A DNA stretch of 13,376 nucleotides from MAG-121220-bin8 sp964433845 (GTDB lineage: Bacteria; Bacteroidota; Bacteroidia; Flavobacteriales; Flavobacteriaceae), in the NCBI GenBank assembly GCA_964433845.1, contig CAYSTA010000040.1:1-13376 (forward strand), written 5' to 3'. Of this stretch, positions 1 through 7,024 are shown one piece after another. Position 1 is the first letter of the stretch, and each line of letters opens with the position of its first letter. A program made the translations under genes and the position numbers. The notes beneath the pieces were generated by a model. The model had not been told where the DNA came from. It saw only the letters and a program-made list of their open reading frames with translations, and searched no databases.

Positions 1-764
1 GAATTCCTTGAAAACCCCAGCTCTCTACCTGTAGCATTTATTCTCTCTTGGCATAGGCTAACTTCTTTCATGATTTCTGCCTCTTGCTTCTTTTGTGATT
101 TCAAAATTTCTTTTTTTTCCAACAAGAAATCTTTGACGGTTTTTGTTTCTAATTCTTTTATTTTATGGTAATGATTTTCATTTGTTATTAACTGTGAAAG
201 CTCTTTTAAATCAAAGCTAATATCCCAGGATTTTCCCTCTGCAACTTTTGTGTTTGCAAACTCCACCAGTGCCTCTGTAATTGTCTTGTTTTCCCCGACA
301 GATTCAAGGAGCCTATCTATTGTTTCATTTAGAATGGTTTCTGGGTCTAAGACAAGCTCAAAATCTGATCCTATTTTAAGCTCTTGCGCAAAAGATTTTA
401 TAAGATTATGGCTAAAGCTGTCTAAAGTAGAGACTTGAAAAAAGGAATAATTATGAAGCAAGTGTTGTAGTCTTTTTTTTGCTCTAATTTGAATTTCTTT
501 AAAAGGAATGTTTAGCTCCTCCTTAACGGATTTAAAAATTTCCGTTGGATTTTGAATTGACTCTTTTTTTGAAAACTCTTTTAAAGAAGATAAAATTCTT
601 GATTTCATCTCTTCTGAAGCCTTATTGGTGAAAGTTAGCGCCAATATTCTTCTATAAAAATCTTCTTCATTAGATCCCAAGCAGGTGGCTAAATACCTGC
701 TTGCTAAGGCAAAGGTCTTTCCTGAGCCTGCTGAAGCATTATAAATTTCATAATTAGGTTTCAA
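1..764 (-). CDS. UvrD/RecB (AddA-like) superfamily 1 DNA helicase, N-terminal part
   Basis: Partial gene: its 3' part lies beyond base 1 and the first 254 codons are present. The product is an SF1A helicase of the UvrD/RecB/AddA type, expected to unwind DNA at double-strand breaks with ATP in the cytoplasm. Visible motifs are the Walker A loop ASAGSGKT (residues 10-17), motif Ia TFTNKA (44-49) inside LALTFTNKASEEMKSRI, and a conserved STLDSF segment (112-117) followed by a helix-rich region typical of the 1B insertion of RecB/AddA proteins. The start is TTG at 764; the frame has no ATG before the upstream in-frame stop at 798-800, and a start here places Walker A close to the N terminus as is usual in this family. 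The nuclease domain, if any, lies outside the window, so AddA, RecB and a plain UvrD-like helicase cannot be separated. It is divergent from sod. Confidence 0.88.
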   Translation of the reverse strand, partial: MKPNYEIYNASAGSGKTFALASRYLATCLGSNEEDFYRRILALTFTNKASEEMKSRILSSLKEFSKKESIQNPTEIFKSVKEELNIPFKEIQIRAKKRLQHLLHNYSFFQVSTLDSFSHNLIKSFAQELKIGSDFELVLDPETILNETIDRLLESVGENKTITEALVEFANTKVAEGKSWDISFDLKELSQLITNENHYHKIKELETKTVKDFLLEKKEILKSQKKQEAEIMKEVSLCQERINATGRELGFSRN

Positions 765-784
765 AAAAAATGTTTGTGTATATA

Positions 785-792
785 TAAAAGTA
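785..792 (-). promoter_or_regulatory. Candidate -7 box of the helicase gene
   Basis: The minus strand reads TACTTTTA, a 7 of 8 match to the Bacteroidota -7 consensus TAnnTTTG. It ends 20 nt before the TTG start. No TTG-type -33 element is visible at the expected distance. The region is very AT-rich, so a chance match is possible. Confidence 0.35.
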
Positions 793-805
793 CATGATTA
801 TTAAT

Positions 806-813
806 TAATTTTA
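806..813 (+). promoter_or_regulatory. Candidate -7 box of the superoxide dismutase gene
   Basis: The plus strand reads TAATTTTA, a 7 of 8 match to TAnnTTTG, ending 21 nt before the sod ATG. It lies only 13 bp from the oppositely oriented candidate box of the helicase gene. No clear -33 element is present, and low sequence complexity limits confidence. Confidence 0.35.
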
Positions 814-834
814 TAAAAAATAAAAATCCTAATT

Positions 835-1443
835 ATGAGCTTTGAATTACCTCAATTACAATATTCTCATGACGCCTTAGAGCCTCATATAGATAAAAGA
901 ACCATGGAAATCCATCACGGCAAACATCATGCTGGATATACCAATAATTTAAACAACGCTATTAAGGGGACTGAACTTGAATCCCTTTCTATTGAAGAGC
1001 TTTTATCTTCTCTAGACATGACCAATATGGCTGTCAGAAATAATGGCGGCGGCTTTTTTAATCATAGTCTTTTTTGGAGTATAATGTCACCTAATGGTGG
1101 GGGAAGTCCTGATGACGGCTTGATGTCTGCTATCAATTCTTCTTTTGGAGGTTTTGAAAATTTTAAAACCGCTTTTTCTAAAGCTGCCGCAACCAGATTT
1201 GGATCTGGGTGGGCTTGGCTTTGTGTTCATCCAGGAGGAAAACTAGAGGTTTGCTCTACAGCGAATCAAGACAATCCTTTAATGCCGGGTATTGGATGTG
1301 GGGGATATCCTATTCTTGGCCTAGATGTTTGGGAGCACGCTTATTACCTAAATTATCAAAACAGAAGGCCTGATTATATCGCTGGATTTTTTAATGTTAT
1401 TGATTGGGGGGCTGTTTCTAAAAGATTTGCAGAAAACAGCTAG
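835..1443 (+). CDS. sodA: Superoxide dismutase, Fe/Mn family with Mn-type residues
   Basis: Converts superoxide to oxygen and hydrogen peroxide in the cytoplasm. At 202 residues it has the normal family length, with no signal peptide. The four metal ligands are visible: H27 (in EIHHGKHH), H77 (in FFNHSLFW), D164 and H168 (in LDVWEHAYY). Two second-shell positions match the manganese enzymes: glycine at 73, four residues before H77, and glutamine at 145 in TANQDNPLM; iron enzymes usually carry the glutamine at the first of these positions. Cambialistic use cannot be excluded. Three cysteines (C130, C140, C155) surround this glutamine; I recall the same pattern in flavobacterial homologues. The ATG start lacks a Shine-Dalgarno sequence. 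The gene converges on the PurF-like gene with a 6 bp gap, too small for a separate terminator. Confidence 0.96.
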   Translation: MSFELPQLQYSHDALEPHIDKRTMEIHHGKHHAGYTNNLNNAIKGTELESLSIEELLSSLDMTNMAVRNNGGGFFNHSLFWSIMSPNGGGSPDDGLMSAINSSFGGFENFKTAFSKAAATRFGSGWAWLCVHPGGKLEVCSTANQDNPLMPGIGCGGYPILGLDVWEHAYYLNYQNRRPDYIAGFFNVIDWGAVSKRFAENS

Positions 1444-1449
1444 CCTTTA

Positions 1450-3318
1450 TTAATACGCTCTTTTTTTAACCCCTTCATAGAAATTAACATACGCTTGATT
1501 AACAACCTTATTGCCTCCAGGAGTGGGGTAATCTCCTGTAAAATACCAGTCCCCTAAGTTTTTAGGACAAGCCTTGTGTAGCCCCTCAATTGTTTGAAAA
1601 ATAACATTAATCTCGGAATTAATAGTGTCTTCTTTTAGAATTTCTGATATTTTTTTCGAAATTTCATCGCTTGAAAACCCTTTATATATTGCCTTTACCT
1701 TATTTCTCATTTTATCAACAGGAAGCTTTAGTTCTTTTAAACAGTCTTTATAAGTTTTTTCTAAAAGGTCTTTTTTGTTTTCTTTAATAAGTTCCAGGAC
1801 TGCTCTAAAAGCGATAAAGTCTTCCATCCTTGCCATGTCAATTCCATAGCAATCTGGATATCTAATTTGTGGAGCGCTAGAGACGACAATAATTTTCTTT
1901 GGATTAAGCCTGTCTAATATTTTTAAAATGCTTTTTTGTAGGGTTGTGCCTCTAACTATGCTGTCATCAATAATAACAAGATTGTCTGTTTTTTTTATTG
2001 AGCCGTATGTAATGTCATATACGTGAGCAACCAGCTCATCTCTGTTAACGTCATCTGCTATGAATGTTCTCAGCTTTGCATCCTTAATTGCTACTTTTTC
2101 TATTCTTGGTTTGCTAGACAACAGATGACCTAGCCTTTCTTTTGTTATTTTTTTTTTATTCTCAACGATCTCGCTTATTGCTTGATTATGCATATACTCC
2201 TGCGCTTCATGAACGAGCCCATAAAAAGAGGTTTCTGCTGTATTGGGTATATATGAAAAAACTGTGTTTATAAGGTCTCCTTTCAGTCTTTCCAATATTT
2301 TTGGAAAAAGGTATTTTCCTAATTTTTTTCTTTCCGAATATATCTCTGCATCACTTCCCCTTGAAAAATAGATTCTTTCAAAAGAGCAAGATTTTTTCTC
2401 AGTTGCTTCCAAAACCGATTCTATCGAAAAGTCTCCCGCTTTTTTAATTATTATACTTCTCCCTGGATCTAGCTCTTTGATCTGGTCAAAGTCTACATTA
2501 AAAACTGTTTGAATTACTGGACGTTCTGAAGCTATAACAACCACCTCATTGTTTTTAAAATAGTACGCTGGTCTAATTCCCGCAGGGTCTCTTAAAAAAA
2601 ATGCGTCCCCATGCCCAATTAAGCCTGCCATTGCATAGCCTCCGTCCCAGTCTTTTGAGGCTTTTTTTAAAATTTTGGCAATATTTAGTTTCTTTTCAAT
2701 TAAAGCAGAGGCCTCAATTTTTCCAATTCCTTCTTTTTTTAATTTTCTATAAATTTTTAATACGGCATCGTCTAAAAAATGTCCTATTTTTTCCATTACT
2801 GTAATTCCGTCTCCCTTGTCTTTTGGGTGCTGCCCTAGCTTAACCAAGTTGTCAAAAAGCTCCTGATTATTAGTCATGTTAAAGTTCCCTGCTACAATTA
2901 AATTTCTGTGCTTCCAATTGTTTTGTCTTAAAAATGGGTGAGCGCTTTCAATATTGTTTTTGCCAAAAGTCCCATACCGAACATGGCCTAACATTAGCTG
3001 TCCTAAATAAGGGACTCCTCCTTTTTCTTCAGCTTTAGTTTCTTGATAAATATTGTTGTTTATTTCTGAAAAAATTTCCTGTATTGGCTGTTTTCCCACT
3101 GATCTTTTTCGATAAATATATTTTTCTCCTGGATCTGAATCTAGTTTTACACTTGCAAATCCCGCTCCGTCCTGCCCCCTGTTGTGCTGTTTTTCCATCA
3201 TTAAATACATCTTATTAATACCATAGCTTTTCGTGCCGTATTTTTTTTGATAAAATTCCAGGGGCTTAAGCAGTCTTATAAGAGCTATTCCACATTCGTG
3301 CTTAATTTGGTCGCTCAT
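1450..3318 (-). CDS. purF: Large PurF-type amidophosphoribosyltransferase (class II glutamine amidotransferase)
   Basis: Expected to transfer ammonia from glutamine onto PRPP, the first step of purine synthesis. The N-terminal Ntn-glutaminase domain has its nucleophile at C9 after a short propeptide (MSDQIKHE), then NRGQDGAGF (46-54), HVRYGT (112-117) and GNFNMTN (144-150). The C-terminal phosphoribosyltransferase domain has the PRPP loop VIIDDSIVRGTT (448-459) and SAPQIRYPDCYGIDM (481-495). At 622 residues it is over 100 longer than classical PurF (about 475-505); extra sequence lies near 80-105, around 370-435 between the start of the transferase domain and the PRPP loop, and at the C terminus. 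This larger form is, to my knowledge, typical of Bacteroidota, some of which also carry a classical PurF. It is the last gene of the purN-rnhA-pfkB group, 69 bp after pfkB, which supports a purine role. The ATG start puts the cysteine at the expected place. The fold is certain; the exact reaction is inferred. Confidence 0.9.
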   Translation of the reverse strand: MSDQIKHECGIALIRLLKPLEFYQKKYGTKSYGINKMYLMMEKQHNRGQDGAGFASVKLDSDPGEKYIYRKRSVGKQPIQEIFSEINNNIYQETKAEEKGGVPYLGQLMLGHVRYGTFGKNNIESAHPFLRQNNWKHRNLIVAGNFNMTNNQELFDNLVKLGQHPKDKGDGITVMEKIGHFLDDAVLKIYRKLKKEGIGKIEASALIEKKLNIAKILKKASKDWDGGYAMAGLIGHGDAFFLRDPAGIRPAYYFKNNEVVVIASERPVIQTVFNVDFDQIKELDPGRSIIIKKAGDFSIESVLEATEKKSCSFERIYFSRGSDAEIYSERKKLGKYLFPKILERLKGDLINTVFSYIPNTAETSFYGLVHEAQEYMHNQAISEIVENKKKITKERLGHLLSSKPRIEKVAIKDAKLRTFIADDVNRDELVAHVYDITYGSIKKTDNLVIIDDSIVRGTTLQKSILKILDRLNPKKIIVVSSAPQIRYPDCYGIDMARMEDFIAFRAVLELIKENKKDLLEKTYKDCLKELKLPVDKMRNKVKAIYKGFSSDEISKKISEILKEDTINSEINVIFQTIEGLHKACPKNLGDWYFTGDYPTPGGNKVVNQAYVNFYEGVKKRAY

Positions 3319-3338
3319 AGATGCTTTTAGATTGTCTG

Positions 3339-3346
3339 TAAAAATA
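3339..3346 (-). promoter_or_regulatory. Weak candidate -7 box of the purF-like gene
   Basis: The minus strand reads TATTTTTA, 7 of 8 against TAnnTTTG, ending 20 nt before the ATG at 3318 in the 69 bp gap after pfkB. No -33 TTG is seen. It may allow an extra internal start inside the operon, or may be chance in AT-rich DNA. Confidence 0.25.
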
Positions 3347-3387
3347 GGTATTTTATTTATAGTTCTGCTTGGAAATTATTAACTTTT

Positions 3388-4302
3388 TTAGGGCTCTTTT
3401 GTCTTTTTTTTAAATTCACTAAGCCTGTTTATAAATTCTTGTTTTTCTAAATTTTCCATTGATAGAGTTCCAAAGTTCTCTACACAAAAAGAAGCCATGA
3501 CCGTTCCGTGGACCATCGCCTCTTTAAGGCTATTAAAGTTTATTTCTTTTTGTTCTGAAAGAAATCCTGCTAACCCTCCCGCAAAGGTGTCTCCTGCTCC
3601 AGTTGGATCAACCACCTTCTTTACTGGAAATGCTGGCAAATTAAACTGCTGGTTTTCTCCAAACAATATGGCTCCGTGTTCTCCTTTTTTAATTATAATG
3701 TATTGTGGGCCTAATTTTGAAATTTCTTCAGCGGCTTTAAATAAAGAGTCCTCACCCGACAACTGTTTAGCTTCCTCGTCATTAATTACTATTATATTTA
3801 CTCTTCTTATAACGCCGTGTAAGTCTTCTAAAGCTGTGTCCATCCAAAAATTCATAGTGTCTAGAATAATTGCTTTTGGATTATTTTTTAACTGATCTAA
3901 AACGCTCTTTTGAACCAATGGGTGTAGGTTCCCTAATACAGCAACGAAAGGGGTTTGAAATTCTTTTGAAACTCTCGGATTAAATTTTTCTAAAACATTT
4001 AATTCTGTAATTATTGTGTCTCTTTTATTCCAGTTTTCATGATACCTTCCTTTCCAATAAAAAGTTTTTCCATTAGAAATAATTTCAATTGAAGAGGCGT
4101 TAACGCCTTTTTTAATTAAAAGATCTATGTGTTTTTGTTCAAAATCTCCCCCAACAACAGAAACAACGGAAGAAGAAGTTTTAAAATGCGAACAAGCTAA
4201 AGCTATGTATGTGCCTGAGCCTCCTAAAATTCTCCCTGAAGATCCATAAGCCGTTTCAATGTCATCATAAGCAACAGTCCCAACAATTAGTGTTTTGTTC
4301 AT
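3388..4302 (-). CDS. PfkB/ribokinase-family carbohydrate or nucleoside kinase
   Basis: An ATP-dependent kinase of the PfkB (ribokinase-like) fold, 304 residues, the normal length. It shows the N-terminal glycine-rich substrate region LGGSGTYIALACSHF (26-40), the NxxE metal/phosphate motif N174-D-E-E177, and the signature DPTGAGDTFAGG (232-243) with D238 as the predicted catalytic base. The substrate cannot be read from the sequence; ribokinase, fructokinase and adenosine/nucleoside kinases all share these motifs. Its ATG lies one base after the rnhA stop, so it is almost surely cotranscribed with purN and rnhA and possibly with the downstream purF-like gene. That context suggests a link to ribose or nucleoside metabolism, for example supplying ribose 5-phosphate for PRPP, but this is inference only. 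Confidence 0.9.
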   Translation of the reverse strand: MNKTLIVGTVAYDDIETAYGSSGRILGGSGTYIALACSHFKTSSSVVSVVGGDFEQKHIDLLIKKGVNASSIEIISNGKTFYWKGRYHENWNKRDTIITELNVLEKFNPRVSKEFQTPFVAVLGNLHPLVQKSVLDQLKNNPKAIILDTMNFWMDTALEDLHGVIRRVNIIVINDEEAKQLSGEDSLFKAAEEISKLGPQYIIIKKGEHGAILFGENQQFNLPAFPVKKVVDPTGAGDTFAGGLAGFLSEQKEINFNSLKEAMVHGTVMASFCVENFGTLSMENLEKQEFINRLSEFKKKTKEP

Positions 4303-4303
4303 A

Positions 4304-4780
4304 TCAAATTTGGTTTAATTTTTCATAGCCTCTGTCTATTAAAAGGCTTTTCTTTTTTGAGGCTTTTACTGCCAAATAATCACATCGTTCATTCTGGGGA
4401 TGATTACTGTGTCCTTTTATCCAAAAGAACTTGACGTTGTGCTTGGGATATAGTCTTAAAAACTCCCTCCACAAATCTGCGTTTTTTTTCTTTTTAAAGT
4501 TCTTTTTTTCCCAATCAAAAACCCATTTCTTTTCTACTGCATCTGAAACGTATTTTGAATCGGTATAAACTGACACCTGCAGTCCGTCTTTTTTTAGTTT
4601 TCTTAGGGCCTCTATTACAGCCAAGAGCTCCATTCTGTTGTTAGTTGTCATTCTGAATCCTTCTGAGAATTCTTTAAAGCGTTTGGTTGCTCTTTGCTCC
4701 ATAATTATTCCATAACCTCCTGGCCCAGGATTTCCTCTTGATGAGCCGTCTGTATATATGTGTATTGTTTCTTTATCCAT
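4304..4780 (-). CDS. rnhA: Ribonuclease HI
   Basis: Cleaves the RNA strand of RNA-DNA hybrids, removing R-loops and helping primer removal. At 158 residues it matches the bacterial type 1 enzyme. The full DEDD active site is present: D11 (in IYTDGSSRGNPGPGG), E51 (in NNRMELLA), D74 (in YTDSKYV) and D134 (in ERCDYLA), with the catalytic-loop histidine H124 in WIKGHSNHPQNERCD. The tryptophan- and lysine-rich basic protrusion (about 86-104) that grips the hybrid is also present. The ATG overlaps the end of purN by 8 bp and the stop lies one base before pfkB, so translation of the three genes is probably coupled. Confidence 0.96.
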   Translation of the reverse strand: MDKETIHIYTDGSSRGNPGPGGYGIIMEQRATKRFKEFSEGFRMTTNNRMELLAVIEALRKLKKDGLQVSVYTDSKYVSDAVEKKWVFDWEKKNFKKKKNADLWREFLRLYPKHNVKFFWIKGHSNHPQNERCDYLAVKASKKKSLLIDRGYEKLNQI

Positions 4781-5348
4781 TCATTAAGGTCTTTTCTATT
4801 ACTTCTGGGAAACAGCTGTGTTCTAGTTTTAAAACTTTTCTTGAAAGAGATTCTGAAGACTCTTTTTCATCAAGAGCTATCGCTTTTTGAAAAAGAATTT
4901 GTCCTTCATCATAATTCTTGTTCACATAGTGAATTGTAATGCCTGATTCCGTTTCGTTGTTTTCTATTACGGCTTTATGAACCCTCATCCCATACATTCC
5001 TTTTCCTCCATAATCAGGCAAGAGCGCTGGGTGTATGTTTATTATTTTATTAGGGAATCGTTCTATTATTTTAGTCGGGACTTTCCATAAAAATCCTGCG
5101 AGGACGATTAAATCTGGGGTTGTTTTTAAAATCGCATTCAGGACAGAGTCTGTTTTATAAAAACTCTCTCTAGTTATAAGCAAAGTCTTTACTCCATATG
5201 CTTTTGCTTTATTTAAAACTTTTGCTTTTGAGTTGTTACAAACCAATAGGTCAATTGAAATTTGTTTGTTGACTTTGAAATATTTACATATCTCTTCGAA
5301 ATTAGAGCCAGAGCCCGAAGCGAATACTATAATTTTTTTTTTGTTCAA
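4773..5348 (-). CDS. purN: Phosphoribosylglycinamide formyltransferase
   Basis: Uses 10-formyltetrahydrofolate to formylate GAR, the third step of purine synthesis. It has the N-terminal phosphate-binding motif FASGSGSNFEEI, the active-site region with the catalytic NIHPALLPDYGGKGMYG stretch (Asn and His), and the later HYVNKNYDEGQILFQ with its catalytic aspartate. I place the start at TTG 5348, giving 191 residues beginning MNKKKIIVFASGSGSN, the normal length. The open frame reaches back to another TTG at 5399, but those 17 residues have no counterpart that I recognise in the family, and that start would lie inside a candidate -33 box. The gene heads the purN-rnhA-pfkB-purF group; its stop overlaps rnhA by 8 bp. 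It is divergent from acpP. Confidence 0.93.
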   Translation of the reverse strand: MNKKKIIVFASGSGSNFEEICKYFKVNKQISIDLLVCNNSKAKVLNKAKAYGVKTLLITRESFYKTDSVLNAILKTTPDLIVLAGFLWKVPTKIIERFPNKIINIHPALLPDYGGKGMYGMRVHKAVIENNETESGITIHYVNKNYDEGQILFQKAIALDEKESSESLSRKVLKLEHSCFPEVIEKTLMNG

Positions 5349-5368
5349 TTTTATATATAACTCTAAAG

Positions 5369-5399
5369 CAAAATAACGCAATTCTAGCTCTCTAATCAA
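5369..5399 (-). promoter_or_regulatory. Candidate purN operon promoter
   Basis: The minus strand shows TTG (5399-5397), a 20 bp spacer and TTATTTTG (5376-5369). This resembles the Bacteroidota promoter TTG-N19-TAnnTTTG with one mismatch in the -7 box. The box ends 20 nt before the TTG start chosen for purN, which also argues against the upstream start at 5399. Confidence 0.4.
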
Positions 5400-5441
5400 C
5401 CTAAATGCATATTCTTTTTTTGTAATTTTTTTAAAAAAGAG

Positions 5442-5470
5442 TTGTTATAATGTAAAGTTTTTTATTTTTG
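5442..5470 (+). promoter_or_regulatory. acpP-fabF promoter, Bacteroidota type
   Basis: TTG at 5442-5444, an 18 bp spacer and TATTTTTG at 5463-5470 match the Bacteroidota primary sigma consensus (-33 TTG, -7 TAnnTTTG) fully in the -7 box. Transcription would start near 5476, leaving a leader of about 19 nt before the acpP ATG. A TATAAT at 5446-5451 is probably irrelevant in this group. Confidence 0.65.
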
Positions 5471-5494
5471 TCAGAACTTTAAACCAAAAGAATT

Positions 5495-5728
5495 ATGTCA
5501 GATATTTCATCTCGTGTAAACGCAATCATTGTTGATAAATTAGGTGTCGACGAAAACGAAGTTGTTGCAAATGCTAGTTTCACAAACGACTTAGGGGCAG
5601 ACTCCCTTGATACCGTGGAACTGATAATGGAATTTGAAAGAGAATTCGATATTCAAATTCCTGATGACCAAGCTGAAAAAATAGCCACTGTAGGACAAGC
5701 TATTCAATATATCGAAAGTTCAAAATAA
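5495..5728 (+). CDS. acpP: Acyl carrier protein
   Basis: Carries growing acyl chains on a 4'-phosphopantetheine arm during type II fatty-acid synthesis in the cytoplasm. It is 77 residues, acidic, and has the attachment serine S37 in GADSLDTVELIMEFE at the start of helix II. All family landmarks are present. The A-rich leader has no Shine-Dalgarno sequence. fabF follows 7 bp after the stop, so the carrier and the condensing enzyme are cotranscribed. A well-matched Bacteroidota promoter lies just upstream, fitting a highly expressed gene. Confidence 0.97.
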   Translation: MSDISSRVNAIIVDKLGVDENEVVANASFTNDLGADSLDTVELIMEFEREFDIQIPDDQAEKIATVGQAIQYIESSK

Positions 5729-5735
5729 CATTTCT

Positions 5736-6986
5736 ATGAGCCTAAGGCGCGTTGTTGTTACTGGCCTTGGGGCTCTCACCCCTATAGGTAATACCGTCCC
5801 TGAATTTTGGCAAGGGTTAATTAATGGAGTTAGCGGGGCCGCTCCTATAACTTATTTTGATGCTTCTGAATTTAAAACCCAGTTTGCTTGTGAATTAAAG
5901 GGGTTTAATCCTGAAGATTTTATGGACAGAAAGCTTTCTAGAAAAATGGATCGTTTCGCCCAATATGCCATTGTTTCGTCTGATGAGGCTATTAAAGACG
6001 CTAAAATTGATTTGGATAAATCAAATAAAGACAGGATTGGCGTAATCTGGGGGGCTGGTATCGGAGGGTTAGAAACCTTCCAAAACGAAGTTCTCGACTT
6101 TGCTTCAGGAAATGGGACTCCAAGGTTTAATCCGTTTATGATTCCTAAAATGATTCCTGATATTGCTCCTGGAATAATTTCAATTAGAAATGGTTTTAGG
6201 GGGCCTAATTTTGCTACCGTTTCTGCTTGTGCTTCTTCTGCTAATGCGATAATAGACGGCTTAAATTATATACGGTTAGGTTATGCTGATATAATTGTTT
6301 CTGGAGGCTCTGAAGCAGGTGTAGCAATTTCCGGCATTGGAGGATTTAATGCTCTTCATGCTTTGTCTACAAGAAACGAAGACCCTAAAACGGCCTCTCG
6401 TCCATTTGACAAAGATAGAGACGGGTTTGTTTTAGGCGAAGGAGGAGGCTGTCTTATCTTAGAAGAGTATGATCATGCTATCAATAGAGGGGCAAAAATA
6501 TATGCTGAACTTATTGGCGGCGGTCTCTCTGCAGACGCCTACCACATGACTGCTCCACATCCTGAAGGAATTGGCGCAATAAAGGTGATGCAAAACTGTA
6601 TTAATGATGCTAAGGTCCACTCATCAGAAATAGACGTTGTAAATATGCATGGCACTTCTACTCAATTGGGAGACGTCGCAGAAGCTAAAGCCCTTTATGA
6701 TGTTTTTGGAGAAGGCCTGTATTCTATGAACATTAATTCTACTAAATCCATGACAGGTCATCTTCTTGGTGCTGCTGGTGCTATTGAGGCAATTGCCTCC
6801 ATTCTTTCAATTAAAGAGGGTGTTGTTCCTCCTACAATTAATCACCATACAAAAGACGACCAAATCGATGATAGAATTAATTTTACCTTTAATTCTGCAC
6901 AAAAAAGAACTGTCAATATTGCTATGAGCAATACTTTTGGTTTTGGAGGGCACAATGCTTGTGTGCTTTTTAAAGCCTTTGAATAA
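5736..6986 (+). CDS. fabF: Beta-ketoacyl-ACP synthase II
   Basis: Condenses malonyl-ACP with acyl-ACP to lengthen fatty acids; its partner AcpP is encoded 7 bp upstream. The length of 416 residues is standard. The Cys-His-His triad is visible: C165 in TVSACASSAN, H305 in NMHGTSTQLGD and H342 in TGHLLGAAGA, with the conserved lysine K337 in STKSMTGH. The C-terminal glycine-rich loop SNTFGFGGHNA (398-408) is intact. The usual VNAHGTSTPLGD reads VNMHGTSTQLGD here, a mild change. Starting with MSLRRVVVTGLG fits the family N terminus. FabF is favoured over FabB by length and by pairing with acpP. In related genomes I expect rnc to follow; here the next gene starts 38 bp later and is not rnc. Confidence 0.96.
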   Translation: MSLRRVVVTGLGALTPIGNTVPEFWQGLINGVSGAAPITYFDASEFKTQFACELKGFNPEDFMDRKLSRKMDRFAQYAIVSSDEAIKDAKIDLDKSNKDRIGVIWGAGIGGLETFQNEVLDFASGNGTPRFNPFMIPKMIPDIAPGIISIRNGFRGPNFATVSACASSANAIIDGLNYIRLGYADIIVSGGSEAGVAISGIGGFNALHALSTRNEDPKTASRPFDKDRDGFVLGEGGGCLILEEYDHAINRGAKIYAELIGGGLSADAYHMTAPHPEGIGAIKVMQNCINDAKVHSSEIDVVNMHGTSTQLGDVAEAKALYDVFGEGLYSMNINSTKSMTGHLLGAAGAIEAIASILSIKEGVVPPTINHHTKDDQIDDRINFTFNSAQKRTVNIAMSNTFGFGGHNACVLFKAFE

Positions 6987-7024
6987 TAGCTGCCTTTTCC
7001 CTGTCAATCTTACAAGTTGTATCT

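Noticed and set aside
1..6. EcoRI site GAATTC at the very start, possibly a clone boundary
   Set aside because: Other GAATTC sites occur inside (5643-5648 and near 11313), and the helicase frame runs through the site, so it carries no biological signal.
250..438. Short plus-strand open frame
   Set aside because: It lies antisense to the helicase N-terminal coding region, whose motifs are certain. Other short frames opposite purF, pfkB, fabF, pyk, the permease, dusB and lepA were rejected for the same reason.
5349..5399. 17-residue N-terminal extension of purN from the TTG at 5399
   Set aside because: PurN proteins begin a few residues before the SGSGSN loop, the extension has no recognisable family counterpart, and it would cover the candidate promoter.
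5425..5438. T-run followed by A-run between purN and acpP, resembling a terminator hairpin
   Set aside because: It is a pure A/T palindrome without a GC stem or a following T-tract, between two divergent genes where no terminator is needed.
5446..5451. TATAAT as a sigma-70 type -10 box for acpP
   Set aside because: Bacteroidota use TAnnTTTG, and a full TTG-N18-TATTTTTG promoter explains the gene; no TTGACA lies at the right distance.
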